Counted from the first letter of the stretch, positions 9,476 to 18,627 are shown. The stretch is 64,000 nucleotides of DNA from Microbacterium sp. SA39 (GCF_000967865.1 NZ_JXRU01000037.1:221158-285157); one strand, 5' to 3'. Notes: a model not told the origin generated them from the sequence alone. Numbers and translations are program-made.

Positions 9476-9507
9476 GTTATGTCTTGTGAAGTATGACAAA
9501 AGATAAC
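9476..9507. promoter_or_regulatory. Inverted-repeat operator between rhaD and the DeoR regulator
   Basis: GTTATGTCTTGT (9476-9487) and ACAAAAGATAAC (9496-9507) form a 12-base inverted repeat with 10 of 12 positions matching and an 8-base spacer. It lies 18 bases upstream of the rhaD start, where a repressor would block transcription. The adjacent divergent DeoR-type gene is the obvious candidate binder. Confidence 0.6.
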
Positions 9508-9574
9508 GAAACGCGCAATGTGTTCCATCCGGCCTGGCTTGTGAATCTCTGTTGTGTGTACCAGTGTTTGTGAC

Positions 9575-10333
9575 ATGAGCATGGGGTCCCTCGACGGCGA
9601 ACAACGCAAGGCGACGCTGGCCGCGGTCCTCGAACGAGACGGCATCATCCGTCTGTCCGCCGCTGCCGAGGAGCTCGGGGTCTCGACGATGACCGTTCGC
9701 CGCGACATCGTCGACATGGAGATCGCCGGGATCGTCCGTCGCGTACGCGGCGGGGCGATGCCCGCGCTCGGTCCCAAGCCCTTCCAGGAGAGGAGCGCGC
9801 GATCCGCGCGCGCGAAGGCGACGATCGCAGAGAAGGCGTTGCGCCTGGTGCCGAACAGCGGCGCCGTCGCGCTCGACGCCTCTTCGACCGTGGCCGCCCT
9901 GGGTGCCACGCTGGGCGGCCGGAACACGATCATCGTCGCCACGAACTCGTGGGAGGTGTTCCAGGCCGTGCGTCGAACGGGAGGGCCACGCCCGCTGTTG
10001 ATCGGAGGCGAGCCCGAGGAGCGCACCGACAGCTTCGTCGGGCCGATCGCCTGCGAGGCCGCCGCCTCCATGCTCTACGCGCGCTTCTTCGCGTCGGCCA
10101 GCGCGATCGACGTCGATCACGGGTCCAGCGATGTCTCCCTCTCGGAGGCGCAGGTGAAGCGTCAGTTCGCGTCGGTCGCGGGGGAGACCATTCTCTGCGT
10201 CGACGCGACGAAGCTCGGGCAGCAGGATGTCGCGCGCAGCTTCGACTGGGAAGCCGTGGGTGTGCTCATCACCGAGCTCGACCCCGCGGACCACAGACTG
10301 GATGCCTATCGCGAGCGGGTCGAGATCCTGTAG
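9575..10333 (+). CDS. DeoR family transcriptional regulator of the rhaD-rhaB operon
   Basis: A 252-residue regulator with an N-terminal DeoR winged helix-turn-helix (IIRLSAAAEELGVSTMTVRR, about 25-45, then IVRRVRGGA) and a DeoR C-terminal sugar-phosphate sensor (isomerase-like fold, VALDASSTVAALG). Divergent to rhaD-rhaB, it probably senses a rhamnose-pathway phosphate and binds the inverted repeat at 9476-9507. ATG 9575 is chosen because it keeps the usual short N-terminus. GTG 9554 and ATG 9581 are alternatives, and no clear Shine-Dalgarno sequence is seen for any of them. Confidence 0.85.
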   Translation: MSMGSLDGEQRKATLAAVLERDGIIRLSAAAEELGVSTMTVRRDIVDMEIAGIVRRVRGGAMPALGPKPFQERSARSARAKATIAEKALRLVPNSGAVALDASSTVAALGATLGGRNTIIVATNSWEVFQAVRRTGGPRPLLIGGEPEERTDSFVGPIACEAAASMLYARFFASASAIDVDHGSSDVSLSEAQVKRQFASVAGETILCVDATKLGQQDVARSFDWEAVGVLITELDPADHRLDAYRERVEIL

Positions 10334-10346
10334 AACCGCGGCAGGC

Positions 10347-10394
10347 CGCTCATATGAGCGCCCGGTGTTCTTGGATGAGCGTCGCGACTATGCT
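10347..10394 (+). promoter_or_regulatory. SorC-type palindrome and leaderless promoter of the SDR-kinase operon
   Basis: CGCTCATATGAGCG (10347-10360) is a perfect 14-base palindrome sharing its core with the one at 13682-13701. A possible -35 TGTTCT (10366-10371), a 17-base spacer and -10 TATGCT (10389-10394) follow. Only six bases separate the -10 box from ATG 10401, so translation probably starts at the first mRNA bases. The palindrome lies just upstream of the -35, as expected for an activator. Confidence 0.6.
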
Positions 10395-10400
10395 CGCCTC

Positions 10401-11186
10401 ATGTCTGGAAACATCACTGGCCCGCTCCACGGCCGCATCGCGGTCGTCACGGGTGGCGCACGGGGCCTCGGCTACGCCATGGCCCGATCTCTCGCGGATG
10501 CCGGAGCCGATGTCGCTCTTCTGGATCTGCTCGACGGTGTCCGCGATGCCGCGGAAGCGCTGGCGGCGGACACGGGGCGCCGGTGCGTCGGCATCACCGT
10601 GGATGTCACGGCTGAGGCATCCATCGCCGACGCCTTCGGCTCCGTCGCTCGCGATCTCGGCATCGCCGACGTGCTCGTCAACAGCGCAGGGATCACGTCG
10701 GGTACTCCTCTCATCGACACGCAGCTGGCGAGCTGGCAGCGCGTGCTCGACGTGAACCTCACGGGCACGTTCCTCGCCGGTCGCGAGTTCGCACGCCGGC
10801 ACGTCGCTGCCGCTCGCGGGAATCCGGCGAGCATCGTCAACGTCTCATCGATGTCGGCGTTCGCCGTCAACATCCCGCAGACGCAGGCGGCGTACAACAC
10901 CTCGAAGGCCGCGGTCTCGATGCTCACCAAGAGCGCGGCGATCGAATGGCTGCCGCTCGGCATCCGCGTGAACGCGATCGCACCCGGCTATTTCGCGAGC
11001 GACATGACACGGGATTTCGTGGCGTCGAACCCGGAGATGGCGGAAGACTGGGTGCGCCGCATCCCTGCAGGACGCATGGGTGAGCCGGATGAACTCGGCG
11101 GACTTCTCGTCTACCTCGCGAGTGAGGCCTCGAGCTATGTGGTCGGTCAGAGCATCGTCATCGACGGGGGATACACCACCGTGTGA
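10401..11186 (+). CDS. Short-chain dehydrogenase/reductase (sugar or polyol)
   Basis: A 261-residue classical SDR that oxidises or reduces a sugar or polyol with NAD(P). Visible are the cofactor motif VTGGARGLG (16-24), NSAG (94-97), the catalytic serine in NVSS (about 149-150), and Tyr165/Lys169 in YNTSKAA. The C-terminal VVGQSIVIDGGYTTV is typical. It is followed 27 bases later by a rhamnulokinase-like gene and preceded by a palindrome shared with the neighbouring importer operon. It therefore probably belongs to the same sugar pathway under the SorC regulator at 12694-13626. The substrate is unknown; L-rhamnose or fucose dehydrogenase-like and polyol dehydrogenase roles are all possible. 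Confidence 0.85.
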   Translation: MSGNITGPLHGRIAVVTGGARGLGYAMARSLADAGADVALLDLLDGVRDAAEALAADTGRRCVGITVDVTAEASIADAFGSVARDLGIADVLVNSAGITSGTPLIDTQLASWQRVLDVNLTGTFLAGREFARRHVAAARGNPASIVNVSSMSAFAVNIPQTQAAYNTSKAAVSMLTKSAAIEWLPLGIRVNAIAPGYFASDMTRDFVASNPEMAEDWVRRIPAGRMGEPDELGGLLVYLASEASSYVVGQSIVIDGGYTTV

Positions 11187-11213
11187 TCACCGCGCGGACC
11201 ATAGGCTGAGACC

Positions 11214-12662
11214 ATGCCCGCACTGCCTTCCCGCTCGGCGAACTTCCGCGCCGCAGCGATCGACCTCGGCGGTTCGAGCGGTCGTGTCGTCAGCGCCTCG
11301 GTCGGTGACGGGCAGCTGCGGATCGACGGGGTGCGCCGGTTTCGCAACCGCGCGTTCACCGACGAACTCGGGCTCCGCTGGGATGCGCAGCGCCTGCACC
11401 GCGACGCCATCGCGGGGCTTCGGTCGCTGCGGGAGGAGGGCAGCGCCTTCGCCAGCGTCGGAGTGGATGCGTGGTCCGGCGACTACGGTCTGCTCGGCTA
11501 CGACGGACTCGTCGATGCGCCGTTCCACCAGCGGGATTCGCGCACGGACCGCAGCTTCCCTCTTGTGGAGGCGCGGCTCCCTGCTGCCGACACGTTCCGG
11601 CAGACGGGTGTCACAGCGCTGCCGATCATGACGATCTACCAGCTCATGGCCGACCAGGCGGTCGGGCGTCTCGACACCGTACGGCGGATGCTGCTGATCC
11701 CCGATCTCATCTCGCACTGGCTCGGCGGTGAGGAGGTCTCCGAGGCCACCAACGTCTCGAGCACCGGTCTCGCCCTGCCGTACGGCGAGGGCTGGGACAC
11801 AGAGCGGATCGACGCCCTGGGTCTGCCCGCCGCGATCTTTCCCGGCACTGTCGGGCCGGGAACCGTGACGGGCCGCATGAACGACGGCATCCTTGCCGGG
11901 GGCGATCGGACGGAAATCACCGCGGTCGCGTCTCACGACACCGCGAGCGCGGTCATCGCGGTCCCCGCCGAGAACGAGCATTTCGCCTACGTCTCCTGTG
12001 GCACGTGGATACTCACCGGCGTCGAGGTCGATCATCTCATCACGAGTGAGCGTGCCCGCGCGGCCGGCTTCACGAACGAGCTCGGTCTCGACGGCACCGT
12101 GAGGTTGTTGCGCATCGCTGCCGGACTCTGGATCGTGAACGAGTGCATGCGAGAGTGGGGCATCGACGGCTGGGGCGCGAGGAGTACTGCCGCTCGCCGT
12201 GCGCTGATCGCCCGTGCGGAGGCGGCTCCGGCATCCCGCATCCTGATCGACACCGGCGATCCGCGTCTGCTGCGCCCCGGCCAGATGACGGCGCGCATCG
12301 CCGCGCTGATCGCGGAATCGGGAGGGCAGGCGCCGACCGATCATGCAGCGATCGTCCGGCTCGTGCTCGAGAGCCTGGGCGCGTTCGTGGCACGACAGGT
12401 AGAGGAGTCCGCCGCGCTGTCGGGTGTCGACGTCCGGGTCGTCCACCTCGTCGGCGGGGGGTCCGAGTCCCCGATCCTCGCGCAGGCAGTGGCCGACCGA
12501 TCTGGGCGACCGGTTCAGGCCGGGCCGTCCGAGGCGACCTCGATGGGCAACATCCTGGTGCAGGCGCGCACGCACGGCGCTGTGCGCGGCGGACTCAGCG
12601 ACCTGCGACGAGTCGTGCGCGCGTCGACGGTGCTGCGCCGCTACGAGCCGCGCCCGCGGTGA
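11214..12662 (+). CDS. FGGY carbohydrate kinase, rhamnulokinase-like paralogue
   Basis: A 482-residue FGGY kinase collinear with the RhaB at 6019-7419: DLGGSSGRVV at the N-terminus, GVDAWSGDYGLL, SHDTASAVIAVP, SCGTWILTGVE and HLVGGGSESPILAQAVAD. Key regions match, but substrate-contact stretches differ (for example QRDSRTDRS where RhaB has YRDERTTRG). It may phosphorylate a different ketose, such as the product of the adjacent dehydrogenases. TAGGCT (11202-11207) six bases before ATG 11214 and the lack of a Shine-Dalgarno sequence suggest a leaderless start in addition to read-through from the SDR gene. Confidence 0.85.
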   Translation: MPALPSRSANFRAAAIDLGGSSGRVVSASVGDGQLRIDGVRRFRNRAFTDELGLRWDAQRLHRDAIAGLRSLREEGSAFASVGVDAWSGDYGLLGYDGLVDAPFHQRDSRTDRSFPLVEARLPAADTFRQTGVTALPIMTIYQLMADQAVGRLDTVRRMLLIPDLISHWLGGEEVSEATNVSSTGLALPYGEGWDTERIDALGLPAAIFPGTVGPGTVTGRMNDGILAGGDRTEITAVASHDTASAVIAVPAENEHFAYVSCGTWILTGVEVDHLITSERARAAGFTNELGLDGTVRLLRIAAGLWIVNECMREWGIDGWGARSTAARRALIARAEAAPASRILIDTGDPRLLRPGQMTARIAALIAESGGQAPTDHAAIVRLVLESLGAFVARQVEESAALSGVDVRVVHLVGGGSESPILAQAVADRSGRPVQAGPSEATSMGNILVQARTHGAVRGGLSDLRRVVRASTVLRRYEPRPR

Positions 12663-12693
12663 GTGGGCCGGGGCGGTCGAAGCCGCGCCGGAC

Positions 12694-13626
12694 TCAGACG
12701 CCGGTCTCGAGCAGGCGTCGAGCGAGGGCGGCGTCGGTGACGAGGGAGTCGATGAGCCCTGACCGCAGGGCAGCGGCGACGGCGCCGGTCTTCGACGGGC
12801 CGCCCGCGACGGCGATGACCTCGGGGATGCGGCGGAGCTGCTCGGTGGACACCGCGAGCGAGCGCTCGGCGACCGAGCCGACGGGGGTGCCCGTCTCGTC
12901 GATCAGGGTCGCGCAGATCTCCGCTTTGACGCCCGAGGCCAGCAGCTCGTCGAGCACGCCCGCCCTCCCTGCATTGTCGTAGAGCTGCGAATCGGGCGGG
13001 CTCCATGAGCCGATCGCGACGATGGCCTTGGTGACGTGGTCGAACCGCCGGAAGGTCTCCATGATGCCGGGCTCGCGTCGGAGGGCTGACGCGGTCGCGG
13101 CTGTCTCCACGAGCAGCGGGGCGAAGATCGCACGCGACCGGCCACCCGAGATGCGGCTGACCTGACGGATCACCTCGACACCGTTCTCGGGAGTGGGGGC
13201 GGCGACGCCGGCGAGCTGCACGACCTCGCAGGTCGCGAGCGTGCGCAGGTGTCCCGCCATCGCCGTCAGGGTGCGGCCCGCGGTGAGGCCCAGCACGTCG
13301 CCCTCGGTGACGATCTCGCTGAGGAGGTCGGCCGCGGCACGACCCAGGCGATCCTGGATGAGCTCGGGGGTCGTGCCGGGCGTGATGACGGCGAGGGCGC
13401 GCGTGAGGCCGAACCTCTTTCGCAACTCCATCGAAAGGTCGAGGTCGAGCGAGTCGGGCGCCTCGATCGTGATCTTCACCAGCCCTTGCTCGAGAGCTTC
13501 CTCCAGCATCCGGGCGATCTTGAAACGCGAGACGCCGAGCTCGTCGGCGATCTCGATCTTGGTCAATCCGTCCAGATAGTGCCGTCGCGCCACGTGCGAG
13601 ATCCGGACCAGTTCATCGGGTCCCAT
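12694..13626 (-). CDS. SorC family sugar-binding transcriptional regulator
   Basis: A 310-residue regulator with an N-terminal helix-turn-helix (YLDGLTKIEIADELGVSRFK, about 17-36) and a C-terminal sugar-phosphate-binding domain (VLGLTAGRTLTAMAGHL, CEVVQLAGVAAP, VAGGPSKTGAV). Such proteins bind phosphosugars and act as activators or repressors. It lies between the SDR-kinase pair and the dehydrogenase-importer operon, both of which have the same GCTCATATGAGC palindrome upstream. Their position just before the -35 boxes argues for activation. The copy at 13682-13701 may also control its own promoter. Confidence 0.9.
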   Translation of the reverse strand: MGPDELVRISHVARRHYLDGLTKIEIADELGVSRFKIARMLEEALEQGLVKITIEAPDSLDLDLSMELRKRFGLTRALAVITPGTTPELIQDRLGRAAADLLSEIVTEGDVLGLTAGRTLTAMAGHLRTLATCEVVQLAGVAAPTPENGVEVIRQVSRISGGRSRAIFAPLLVETAATASALRREPGIMETFRRFDHVTKAIVAIGSWSPPDSQLYDNAGRAGVLDELLASGVKAEICATLIDETGTPVGSVAERSLAVSTEQLRRIPEVIAVAGGPSKTGAVAAALRSGLIDSLVTDAALARRLLETGV

Positions 13627-13681
13627 GCTGCCTCTTCACTCTGTCGGGGGATGTCGAGTCAGCTTACCCCGGTTTCGGTCG

Positions 13682-13733
13682 ATGCGCTCATATGAGCGCA
13701 TGCTTGTCTCATCCGTCAGGGATGCCCTAGGGT
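13682..13733 (+). promoter_or_regulatory. Perfect palindrome and promoter of the dehydrogenase-ABC operon
   Basis: ATGCGCTCAT followed directly by ATGAGCGCAT (13682-13701) is a perfect 20-base palindrome. TTGTCT (13704-13709), an 18-base spacer and TAGGGT (13728-13733) form a plausible promoter immediately downstream. The core is the same as at 10347-10360, so one regulator (the SorC protein at 12694-13626) most likely reads both. Confidence 0.65.
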
Positions 13734-13768
13734 CGGTCGAGCACTCACGACTGCACCGAAGGAGCCCG

Positions 13769-14812
13769 ATGAAGAGCATGGAAACGCCGACGACGATGCG
13801 TGCGAGCGTGCTGGTGCGGGCGGGTGAGCTCACAGTCGAGACCCGCCCCGTACCCGCACCGGAGGCGGATCAGGTGATCGTGCAGGTGACCGCCGTCGGC
13901 ATCTGCGGTTCCGACGTCCACTACTTCCACGAGGGCCGTATCGGCGACTTCATCGTCGAGGCACCCCTCGTGCTGGGGCATGAAGCCGGCGGTGTGATCA
14001 TCGCGGTCGGCGACGAGGTCGACGCCGCTCGGCTCGGAGAGCGCGTATCGATCGAGCCGCAGCGCCCGTGCCGCCGATGCGAGTACTGCCGGAGCGGCCG
14101 TTACAACCTCTGCCCGCAGATCGAGTTCTACGCCACCCCACCGATCAATGGTGCGTTCGCCGAGTACGTCGCCATTCAGCAGGACTTCGCCCACAGAGTT
14201 CCGGCGTCGGTCAGCGACGAGGCCGCAGCACTCATGGAGCCGCTCTCTGTCGCGATCGCCGCGATCCAGAAGGCCGGGGTCCGCCCTGGCGACCGCGTCC
14301 TCATCACGGGCGCAGGCCCCATCGGCATCGTCACCGCGCAGACCGCTCGTGCGTTCGGTGCGACGGAGGTCGTGATCAGCGACCCGATGGCGGAGCGACG
14401 TGAGGTCGCCCTGCGCTTCGGGGCGACGCAGGCGATCGATCCGGCCGCCGAATCCCTCGGCTCGGGCTATGACGCCTTCATCGATGCGTCGGGGTCGCCG
14501 GTCGCGGTGAAGCAGGGCATCTCTGCTCTGAGGTCCGGCGCCGTCGCCGTCCTGGTCGGCATGGGCGCGGACGAGATCGCACTCCCGGTCTCGACGATCC
14601 AGAACCGCGAGCTCGTCATCACCGGTATCTTCCGCTATGCGAACACCTGGCCGACGGCGATCGCGCTCGCCGCCTCCGGGGCGGTCGACCTCGACGCCCT
14701 GGTCACCGGCAGCTTCGGGCTCGACGAGGTCCGCGAGGCTCTGGACTCGGCATCGCATCCGTCCACCCTGAAGAGCATCGTGCGTCCCGATCGCGACTCC
14801 GTGGAGCGATGA
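13769..14812 (+). CDS. Zinc-dependent sorbitol/xylitol-type dehydrogenase
   Basis: A medium-chain dehydrogenase of 347 residues oxidising a polyol or sugar alcohol with NAD. Catalytic zinc ligands C46 (GICGSDVHYF), H71 and E72 (GHEAGG) and the structural zinc cysteines 101, 104, 107 and 115 are visible. The Rossmann motif is GAGPIGIVTAQ. The HYFHEGRIGDFIV stretch is typical of the sorbitol/L-iditol/xylitol group. GAAGGAG precedes ATG 13769. It is the first gene of an operon with an RbsABC-type importer; the stop overlaps the ATPase start. It probably oxidises the imported substrate or a downstream intermediate. Confidence 0.9.
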   Translation: MKSMETPTTMRASVLVRAGELTVETRPVPAPEADQVIVQVTAVGICGSDVHYFHEGRIGDFIVEAPLVLGHEAGGVIIAVGDEVDAARLGERVSIEPQRPCRRCEYCRSGRYNLCPQIEFYATPPINGAFAEYVAIQQDFAHRVPASVSDEAAALMEPLSVAIAAIQKAGVRPGDRVLITGAGPIGIVTAQTARAFGATEVVISDPMAERREVALRFGATQAIDPAAESLGSGYDAFIDASGSPVAVKQGISALRSGAVAVLVGMGADEIALPVSTIQNRELVITGIFRYANTWPTAIALAASGAVDLDALVTGSFGLDEVREALDSASHPSTLKSIVRPDRDSVER

Positions 14813-16401
14813 TGACCGATCTCGGGCAGACGGGCGCGATCATCGTCCACGAGCATCCCGACATGCTCGAGTGCATCGACGTGCACAAGGCCTTCGGCGG
14901 CGTTCCGGTGCTCAAGGGCGTGGGGCTCCGTCTCGTGCCCGGCACAGTGACCGCGCTCGCCGGCGAGAACGGCGCCGGGAAGTCCACGCTCATGAAGATC
15001 GCCTCCGGACAGATGAGGGCCGACAGTGGACGCGTGCTCGTGCGAGGAGACGAGCTCGCCGCCGGATCGGCACGCGACGCCCATCAGCGCGGCATCGCCA
15101 TCGTCCCGCAGGAACTCGCGTCGATCCTCGATACCACTGTGTACGAGAACATCTTCGTCGGACGGGAGTTGCGCGGTCGTCTCGGCCTCGTCGACCGACG
15201 CCGCATGGCACGGGAGGCGAAGGAGATGCTCGCCGAGTTCGGCGTCGACATCGACCCTGCGGCGCGCATGGGTTCTCTGCCCGTCGGCCTTCGGCAGATC
15301 GTCGAGATCGTGAAGGCCACGAGCACCGGAGCGCGGGTGCTGCTGCTGGACGAGCCGACGAGCGCGATCGCCGAACGCGAAGTCGCCCGTCTCCTCGCGA
15401 ACTTGCGGATGCTGCGCGACCGAGGGGTCGCGATCCTCTTCACCACGCACAAGATGGAGGAGATCCGTGCGATCGCCGACCGGGTGGTGGTGCTCCGCGA
15501 CGGAGGCCTCGTCGCCGACGAGCCGCTCTCCGCGCTCAGCGACGATGACATCGTCACCGCCATGATCGGTCGAGAGCTCGAGGACCTGTTCCCCGAGCTC
15601 CCGCCGGCGGCAGACGATGTCGCCCTGTCGGTGCGCGGGCTCACCTATTCCCCGGCACCGGAGCCGGTCGACCTGCAGGTGCGCCGCGGGGAGATCGTGG
15701 GGCTCGCCGGGCTCGTCGGCGCCGGACGCACCGAGCTCATCGAAGCGCTGTTCGGGGTGCGCGGCTCGACCGCCGGGGAGATCAGCATCGGCGGCGCCCG
15801 GGTCCGCCGCGGACATCCTGCCGATGCGATCACCGCGGGCATGGCGCTCGTGCCCGAGGACCGCAAGGGAGCAGGGGCCGTGCTCAGCATGGACATCCTC
15901 GCCAACGCGACGCTAACGCGCATGAGCAGCTTCTCCGTCGCGGGATGGCTCAAGGGGAAGAGTCGGACCGATGCCGTGGCTGAGGTCATGCAATCCGTGC
16001 GGCTGCGCAGCCGCGGTCTCGGGCAGCTGATGGAGACGCTCTCCGGTGGCAACCAGCAGAAGGTCGTGCTCGCACGGTGGCTGACCGGCGAGGTGAAAGT
16101 GCTGCTGCTCGACGAGCCTACGCGCGGTGTCGACATCGGCGCCCGGAGCGAGATCTATCGCATCATCACCGACCTGGCGGCATCCGGTATGGCCGTCGTC
16201 ATGGCATCGAGCGATATGCCCGAGATCCTTGCCCTGTCCCACCGCGCCCTCGTGCTCAAAGGCGGCGGCGTGGTGGCGGAACTCGACCGCGCCGCGCTCG
16301 AGCAGCCCGACGTCCAGGACCGCATCTTCCGCCTCGCGAGCGGACTCGACACCTCCGAGGTTCCTGACGGGACCACCCCTTTCGCAAAGGACGACCAATG
16401 A
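14809..16401 (+). CDS. Sugar ABC transporter ATP-binding protein (RbsA/XylG type)
   Basis: A 530-residue tandem ATPase of the CUT2 class that powers monosaccharide import. The first nucleotide-binding domain has Walker A GENGAGKST (52-60), Walker B LLLDEPTSA and the H-loop TTHKM. The second half has a degenerate Walker A (LVGAGRTELIEALFG), the signature LSGGNQQKVVLARWL (about 412) and LLLDEPTRGVD. Both ends overlap neighbouring genes by four bases, indicating tight coupling with the dehydrogenase and permease. Confidence 0.95.
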   Translation: MMTDLGQTGAIIVHEHPDMLECIDVHKAFGGVPVLKGVGLRLVPGTVTALAGENGAGKSTLMKIASGQMRADSGRVLVRGDELAAGSARDAHQRGIAIVPQELASILDTTVYENIFVGRELRGRLGLVDRRRMAREAKEMLAEFGVDIDPAARMGSLPVGLRQIVEIVKATSTGARVLLLDEPTSAIAEREVARLLANLRMLRDRGVAILFTTHKMEEIRAIADRVVVLRDGGLVADEPLSALSDDDIVTAMIGRELEDLFPELPPAADDVALSVRGLTYSPAPEPVDLQVRRGEIVGLAGLVGAGRTELIEALFGVRGSTAGEISIGGARVRRGHPADAITAGMALVPEDRKGAGAVLSMDILANATLTRMSSFSVAGWLKGKSRTDAVAEVMQSVRLRSRGLGQLMETLSGGNQQKVVLARWLTGEVKVLLLDEPTRGVDIGARSEIYRIITDLAASGMAVVMASSDMPEILALSHRALVLKGGGVVAELDRAALEQPDVQDRIFRLASGLDTSEVPDGTTPFAKDDQ

Positions 16402-17405
16402 CCGACACCCGAACGGCACTGCCGAGCATCCTGCCCGAATCCGAGGTGCGACGCTTCAGCCCGACCTGGTTCGGGGACCTCGCCATCCGCTACGCGATGG
16501 TGATCGTGATGGTGCTCATCATCGCGTTCTTCCTGTACCGCAGCGCGCGCTTCGGCACAGTCGACAACCTGCAGACGATCCTCGTCGCGGCCGCTCCGTT
16601 CGCGTTGATCGCGCTCGGTCAGACGCTGGTGATCCTCACCGGAGGCATCGACCTGTCCGTCGGCAGCGTGATCGCCGCCGCCGCCGTGTTCGGCAGCCTC
16701 ACGGCGAAGGCCTTTCCCGATCAGATCTGGCTCGCGATCGTCGCCGGGGTCGTCGTCGGCTTCGTCGCCGGCGCGATCAACGGCTTCGTCGTGTCGGTGA
16801 TCCAGGTACCACCTTTCATCGCCACGCTCGGCATGCTGACCCTGGCGTCCGGCATCGCCTACGTCGCGGGGAACGGCGCCCCCATCACCGGGCTTCCGCC
16901 CGAGTTCTCCCGCATCGCCAACGCGCAGTTCGGCGGATTGACCCTTCCCGTCATCCTCATGATCGTCGGCATCCTCGGACTCGCGATCATCATGCGACGG
17001 ACCGCATGGGGCATGCGCGTCTACGCGATCGGCGGCAACCCGATCGCCGCCGGCATCGCGGGCATCAATGTCGGCCGCACGATCTTCAGCGTGTACGCGA
17101 TCTCCGGCATGCTCGCGGGCATCTCCGGCGTGATGCTGGCGAGTCGGGTCACGCTGGGCGCTCCGAACCTCGGCGTCGGGTACGAGCTCGACGCGATCGC
17201 GGCGGTCGTCATCGGCGGGGCGAGCCTGCTCGGCGGACGCGGATCCATCTGGGGCACCGCCCTTGGCCTGCTGCTCATCCAGACCCTCAACAACGGTCTC
17301 GACATCCTGACCGTCCCGGCCTACTGGCAGAAGGTCATCAAGGGCGTGCTCATCGTCGCGGCCGTAGCCGTGGACGTCTGGGCGACGCGACGCCGAAGTC
17401 GCTAG
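16398..17405 (+). CDS. Sugar ABC transporter permease (RbsC type)
   Basis: A 335-residue CUT2 permease with about 8-10 hydrophobic segments from residue 33 onward. The family loop [14 protein letters not shown] and the [19 protein letters not shown] region near the C-terminus form the interface with the ATPase. The start overlaps the ATPase stop. It belongs with 14809-16401 and the binding protein at 17476-18549. Confidence 0.95.
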   Translation: MTDTRTALPSILPESEVRRFSPTWFGDLAIRYAMVIVMVLIIAFFLYRSARFGTVDNLQTILVAAAPFALIALGQTLVILTGGIDLSVGSVIAAAAVFGSLTAKAFPDQIWLAIVAGVVVGFVAGAINGFVVSVIQVPPFIATLGMLTLASGIAYVAGNGAPITGLPPEFSRIANAQFGGLTLPVILMIVGILGLAIIMRRTAWGMRVYAIGGNPIAAGIAGINVGRTIFSVYAISGMLAGISGVMLASRVTLGAPNLGVGYELDAIAAVVIGGASLLGGRGSIWGTALGLLLIQTLNNGLDILTVPAYWQKVIKGVLIVAAVAVDVWATRRRSR

Positions 17406-17475
17406 ACGGAACCGCCGGAGAAGTCGGCCTCGGCCGCACAACGTTGTCATCGCACCACCAACCGAGAGGAATCCC

Positions 17476-18549
17476 ATGTTCATCAAGAAGAGCCGCATCG
17501 CCGCGACCTTCGCCTTCACGGCGGTCGCCGCCCTGTCGCTCGCCGCGTGCGGCGCCGGCGACCCCAACGCGGGCGCCGAGACGAGTGAGGGCGGCGAGGA
17601 GCGCATCACCATCGGTGTGAGCGTCTACGACATGTCCTCGTTCGTCACCGAGGGCAAGGAAGGCATCGAGCGCTACGCCGACGAGAACAACATCGAGATC
17701 CTCTGGAACTCCGCGGGACTCGACGTCAACACCCAGGCGACCCAGGTCGATCAGTACGTCACGGCCGGCGTCGACGCGATCGTCGTCATCCCGGTGCAGG
17801 CCGACTCGCTGCAGCCGCAGATTGCCGCAGCGAAGGCGGCGGACATCCCCTTCTTCGATGTCAACGCATCGCTCGACAGCGACGACCTCACGGGTTCGGT
17901 GCAGCCGGACGATGTGGCAGCGGGCGAGCAGGAAGCGCAGATGATGATGGATGCCCTCGGCGGCAAGGGGAACGTCATCATCCTGCAGGGCCCACTCGGC
18001 GGTTCGGGTGAGATCAACCGCGGCAAGGGCATCGACAACGTCCTCGCCGAGTACCCGGACGTGACGGTCCTCGCCAAGGACACCGCGAACTGGAAACGCG
18101 ATGAGGCGGTCAACAAGGTCAGCAACTGGATCTCGGCCTTCGGGGACGACATCGACGGCGTGATCGCGCAGAACGACGACATGGGGCTCGGTGCCCTGCA
18201 GGCGCTCAAGGAAGCGGGCATGACCGATGTGCCGATCGTCGGCATCGACGGAATCGCGGACGGTCTGGAAGCCGTCAAGAACGGCGACTTCATCGGCACC
18301 TCGCTGCAGAACGGCACGGTTGAGCTGTCCGCCGGCGTCGCCTACGCGGCTGCCGTCGTGCGTGGAGAAGATGTCGAGGAGAACCCCGTCTACCTGATGC
18401 CGGCCATCACGAAGGACAACGTCGACGAGGCCATCGGCCACGTCGTCACCGAGCGTGAGGCTTTCCTCGAGAACCTCACCGAGATGACCAACAAGAACCT
18501 GAAGAGCGGCAACATCGCGTACGAGGGGCTGACCGGCCAGAAGGAGTGA
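17476..18549 (+). CDS. Sugar ABC transporter substrate-binding lipoprotein (RbsB type)
   Basis: A 357-residue exported lipoprotein with a basic N-terminus, a hydrophobic stretch and lipobox LAAC (Cys25). The mature part is a type I periplasmic binding fold ([52 protein letters not shown]). This group binds monosaccharides such as ribose, xylose, rhamnose or polyols. GAGAGGA lies just before the ATG. It is the last gene of the operon and is followed by a strong terminator hairpin. The adjacent sugar genes suggest a rhamnose-like sugar or polyol ligand, which is inference. Confidence 0.93.
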   Translation: MFIKKSRIAATFAFTAVAALSLAACGAGDPNAGAETSEGGEERITIGVSVYDMSSFVTEGKEGIERYADENNIEILWNSAGLDVNTQATQVDQYVTAGVDAIVVIPVQADSLQPQIAAAKAADIPFFDVNASLDSDDLTGSVQPDDVAAGEQEAQMMMDALGGKGNVIILQGPLGGSGEINRGKGIDNVLAEYPDVTVLAKDTANWKRDEAVNKVSNWISAFGDDIDGVIAQNDDMGLGALQALKEAGMTDVPIVGIDGIADGLEAVKNGDFIGTSLQNGTVELSAGVAYAAAVVRGEDVEENPVYLMPAITKDNVDEAIGHVVTEREAFLENLTEMTNKNLKSGNIAYEGLTGQKE

Positions 18550-18563
18550 CCGGTCGCATCTGA

Positions 18564-18608
18564 AGAGAAGGGGGAGGGCCGCGACTGAACCGGCCCTCCC
18601 CCTTCTCT
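18564..18608. terminator. Bidirectional terminator hairpin
   Basis: An 18-base perfect stem (18564-18581 with 18591-18608, starting AGAGAAGGGGGAGG) closes a 9-base loop between two convergent genes. The left arm has AAGA before it and the right arm ends CTTCTCT, so it can serve the importer operon and rhaI in both directions. Confidence 0.85.
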
Positions 18609-18627
18609 GCGCTGTCGGGACGCGCGC

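Noticed and set aside
7458..9506. Long open frame on the strand opposite rhaD
   Set aside because: It mirrors rhaD codons, has biased low-complexity composition (Val/Gly/Arg/Asp-rich) and shows no domain; typical antisense shadow in GC-rich DNA.
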